NCBI GenBank assembly: GCA_026389745.1
Contig: JAPLHG010000097.1
Coordinates: 1-7,793 of the forward strand
Origin: Chloroflexota bacterium
GTDB taxonomy: Bacteria > Chloroflexota > Dehalococcoidia > Dehalococcoidales > Fen-1064
DNA: 7,793 nt
Direction: 5' to 3'
Made by a program: the position numbers and the translations under genes. Position 1 is the stretch's first letter; each line of letters starts with the position of its first letter. Of this stretch, positions 6,264 through 7,793 are shown one piece after another. The notes beneath the pieces are model-generated. The model saw only the letters and a list, made by a program, of their open reading frames with translations. It did no database searches and was not told the DNA's origin.

Positions 6264-6300
6264 TAATGCGCATTATATATTGTTACATGACTCAAGTAAA
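6264..6300 (-). promoter_or_regulatory. Promoter of bfr with an overlapping 12-bp palindrome
   Basis: On the minus strand TTTACT (6300-6295) is followed after 17 bp by a perfect TATAAT (6277-6272). The perfect palindrome TAATGCGCATTA (6264-6275) covers the end of the -10 box and the expected transcription start, a classic repressor position. A wider inverted repeat, TGTAA...TTACA, encloses it. No regulator can be named: the site is not an obvious Fur or DtxR/IdeR box. Confidence 0.55.
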
Positions 6301-6366
6301 GTGATGAGGGCCACAATATCATGCTTGGCACGAAGATACTTCAGAACCTCATCTTTCCCCAACCCA
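6273..6366 (-). pseudogene. Possible 3' end of a lost gene, upstream of bfr
   Basis: A minus-strand frame gives the protein-like tail GLGKDEVLKYLRAKHDIVAL followed by ITLLESCNNI and a TAA at 6275-6273. It has an amphipathic, gene-like composition. It stops making sense upstream at about 6366, exactly where the CoA-transferase fragment begins on the other strand. This would fit a truncated gene meeting a breakpoint. The frame overlaps the bfr promoter. No family is recognised and chance cannot be excluded over 30 codons. Confidence 0.2.
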
Positions 6367-6367
6367 T

Positions 6368-6816
6368 ATGGTCCAGTCAGACCCATTCTGGCCAGCGTTC
6401 TGCCGAGTGGTGGGCATAGAACACCTCCAGCACGACCCTCTGTACGAAAACAATCTGCAGAGAGAAAAGAACGGCAAGTCCCTCATCGCTATCATCAGTA
6501 ATATTTTCCTCACAAAGAAGCTGGACGAGCGGGAAAAGATATTCGATGAAAATGGTTTGATTTGCGGTAGAGTCCTTTCACCTACAGACGTGGTAAATGA
6601 CAAGCAGGCATCCGAGAATGGTTTCTTTACTGAGATTGACCACCCGATTGCCGGTCTGATAAAACTTATCGCCGGTCCGGCTGATTTCAGCGCTACGCCC
6701 GCAACTATAAGGACACCCGCCCCCAGGTCGGTCAGCACACCAAAGAGATTCTTCTGGAACTGGGATATCGGTGGGAAAACATCGCTAATTTCAAAGAGCA
6801 GGGCACTATAGGCTGA
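6368..6816 (+). pseudogene. CaiB/BaiF (class III) CoA-transferase, C-terminal fragment with a frameshift
   Basis: The frame from 6368 encodes a typical end of a formyl-CoA/carnitine-type CoA-transferase, which is normally about 400 residues. Visible landmarks are DPFWPAFCRVVG, a GLICGRVLSPTDV segment (residues 64-76), DHPIAGLIKLIAGP and FSATPATIRTPAP. After codon 119 the frame is wrong: the expected tail QVGQHTKEILLELGY and the end KEQGTIG are in another frame, finishing at the TGA at 6814-6816. Adding one C to the five-C run at 6720-6724 restores it exactly. The N-terminal roughly 250 residues, including the catalytic aspartate, are missing, and sequence before about 6366 is unrelated. It is therefore dead even if the missing C is a sequencing error. 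It ends 13 bp before the convergent protease gene. Confidence 0.85.
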
Positions 6817-6829
6817 TGACAGTGGCCGA

Positions 6830-7705
6830 TTATTTCAATATAAAGTGAACTATAAGCAAGCCGATGAGCGACATCAGTGCGATTGGCGGCAAGGCAGGCA
6901 TAGGCTTACCTTTCAGGAATAACCACTGAATGACGTAGGCACCAATGAGCCCGACCAGGGAAAAAGCCGCCACAATCATAGAACTGGCAAATCCGTAAAC
7001 GGCGAGAACGGAAACCATCAACATCAGTGGGAAGCCGATATCTCCCCCACCTAGAATAGAATATTCTCTTTCGGCGGCTTCGCCTCCCATCAAATTCTGG
7101 AAACCTCTGGCTCTAAGGTTTTGATTCCAGTTGGATTGTGTTTTGGGAATGACAAAAGCGGGCAGAGAATCGGATTGCGATAATCTTTTCGCCATCCACA
7201 TCATATAACCGAAACGGACCGCGAGAAAATCATAGATTGACACCACAGACAATAAGCCCATCATTGGCCAAGGGGTAACTAAAATACCGAATACGGAGGC
7301 AACTCCTGCCAGAGCTACGAGCATCAGCAGGTTATGCAGCCAGACTCTGGGTGCAAAAAACCAGACTAAGCCTCCGGCAGCGGCAAGAATCGCTACCAGA
7401 ATCAATGAAGGCAGGAATAGCGCCAGGACGACAAATATTCCCCAAGCATACAAAAGAACGAACAGAATTCTGAATACCCACTTTAATTTGGAAACAGGGA
7501 TGAGGAAAAGAACCACCCCAATCACAGCCACCGAACTGAAGAAATAAATCAGGGGGAACTGGGGAGATACCTCCGGAACAACGATCTGGGGATTGGCTTT
7601 CAGGAATGCGATTTCACGGGAGGCAACATAAGAGGCGATGGCGGCACCAGTGATAAATGCCAGACTACTCCAGAGTACAGGACTTAATATCGTTCTTTTC
7701 TTCAT
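6830..7705 (-). CDS. Presenilin/signal-peptide-peptidase-like intramembrane aspartyl protease
   Basis: The protein has 291 residues from the ATG at 7705 (293 from an in-frame GTG at 7711). It has about nine hydrophobic segments, the presenilin topology; numbers here count from the GTG. They lie near residues 11-30, 53-71, 78-98, 101-119, 124-145, 150-172, 220-240, 243-265 and 272-291. The catalytic aspartates are D161 in SIYDFLAVRFGY on helix 6 and D224 in GGGDIGFPL on helix 7, and the PAL motif follows at 272-274 (MPALPP) on helix 9. These are the defining features of GxGD proteases, and the sequence resembles the archaeal presenilin homologues. Such enzymes cut substrate helices inside the membrane; no substrate can be inferred here. 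A polar loop at about 176-219 separates helices 6 and 7. Neither start has a good ribosome binding site; ATG fits MKKR as a natural N-terminus. The gene is monocistronic within the window. Confidence 0.85.
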   Translation of the reverse strand: MKKRTILSPVLWSSLAFITGAAIASYVASREIAFLKANPQIVVPEVSPQFPLIYFFSSVAVIGVVLFLIPVSKLKWVFRILFVLLYAWGIFVVLALFLPSLILVAILAAAGGLVWFFAPRVWLHNLLMLVALAGVASVFGILVTPWPMMGLLSVVSIYDFLAVRFGYMMWMAKRLSQSDSLPAFVIPKTQSNWNQNLRARGFQNLMGGEAAEREYSILGGGDIGFPLMLMVSVLAVYGFASSMIVAAFSLVGLIGAYVIQWLFLKGKPMPALPPIALMSLIGLLIVHFILK

Positions 7706-7737
7706 AGACACCGTAAAAAGTTTAAATGAATAGAATG

Positions 7738-7767
7738 ATTATAAAGCTTGTGTGTCTGGCGGGGCAA
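7738..7767 (-). promoter_or_regulatory. Candidate promoter of the presenilin-like gene
   Basis: On the minus strand TTGCCC (7767-7762) and a perfect TATAAT (7743-7738) are 18 bp apart. Transcription would start near 7731, leaving a leader of about 20-26 bases before the start codon. This suggests the gene is transcribed on its own. Confidence 0.5.
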
Positions 7768-7793
7768 GTTTGTACGGCTATTTCCCAAATTAG

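Noticed and set aside
6349..6738. Minus-strand ORF of 129 codons opposite the CoA-transferase fragment
   Set aside because: The plus strand carries clear CoA-transferase similarity over this range, so this is its antisense shadow.
1..7793. CRISPR array, transposase or intact phage genes
   Set aside because: No regularly spaced repeats, transposase motifs or terminal inverted repeats were seen; the only tandem repeat of note is the two-copy duplication in rtcB.

Overview
This 7.8 kb stretch looks like a piece of a bacterial chromosome of moderate GC. The promoters are sigma-70-like (TATAAT boxes), the ribosome binding sites are AGGAGG-like, and the genes form short operons. Several genes are of a type best known from archaea: RtcB and archease, a short archaeal-style thymidylate synthase, and a presenilin-like membrane protease. 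Together with citramalate synthase, a haem-type bacterioferritin and a CaiB-type CoA-transferase remnant, this suggests an anaerobic lineage such as Dehalococcoidia-like Chloroflexota. That assignment is inference from gene content only; no marker gene here settles it.

Layout. 1-562 (+): the 3' end of a citramalate synthase gene (cimA), which enters from the left. 2543-618 (-): an RNA-repair operon, archease followed by the RNA ligase gene rtcB. rtcB is split by a perfect 40-bp tandem duplication that shifts the frame, although all catalytic residues are present once one copy is removed. 2544-2768: a divergent control region with a promoter on each side and a perfect 16-bp-stem hairpin between them. 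2769-4753 (+): a three-gene operon of two unrecognised conserved-looking proteins and an archaeal-type thymidylate synthase, followed by a strong terminator. 4953-5025 (+): tRNA-Lys(CTT).

5026-6816 is a patchwork of debris around one intact gene. It holds a short ORF antisense to the tRNA, an ABC-transporter ATPase cut at both ends, an intact bacterioferritin gene with its own promoter, operator-like palindrome and terminator, and a 5'-truncated, frameshifted CoA-transferase fragment. 7705-6830 (-): an intact nine-helix presenilin/signal-peptide-peptidase-like aspartyl protease with YD, GGGD and PAL motifs.

How the genes relate. Archease activates RtcB, so those two form one functional unit. 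The two unknown genes and the thymidylate synthase are co-directional with gaps of 23-24 bp and probably share a transcript; a joint role is not evident from sequence. The most unusual items are the rtcB duplication, the unknown pair beside the RNA-repair operon, the archaeal-type ThyA, and the bacterial presenilin homologue.
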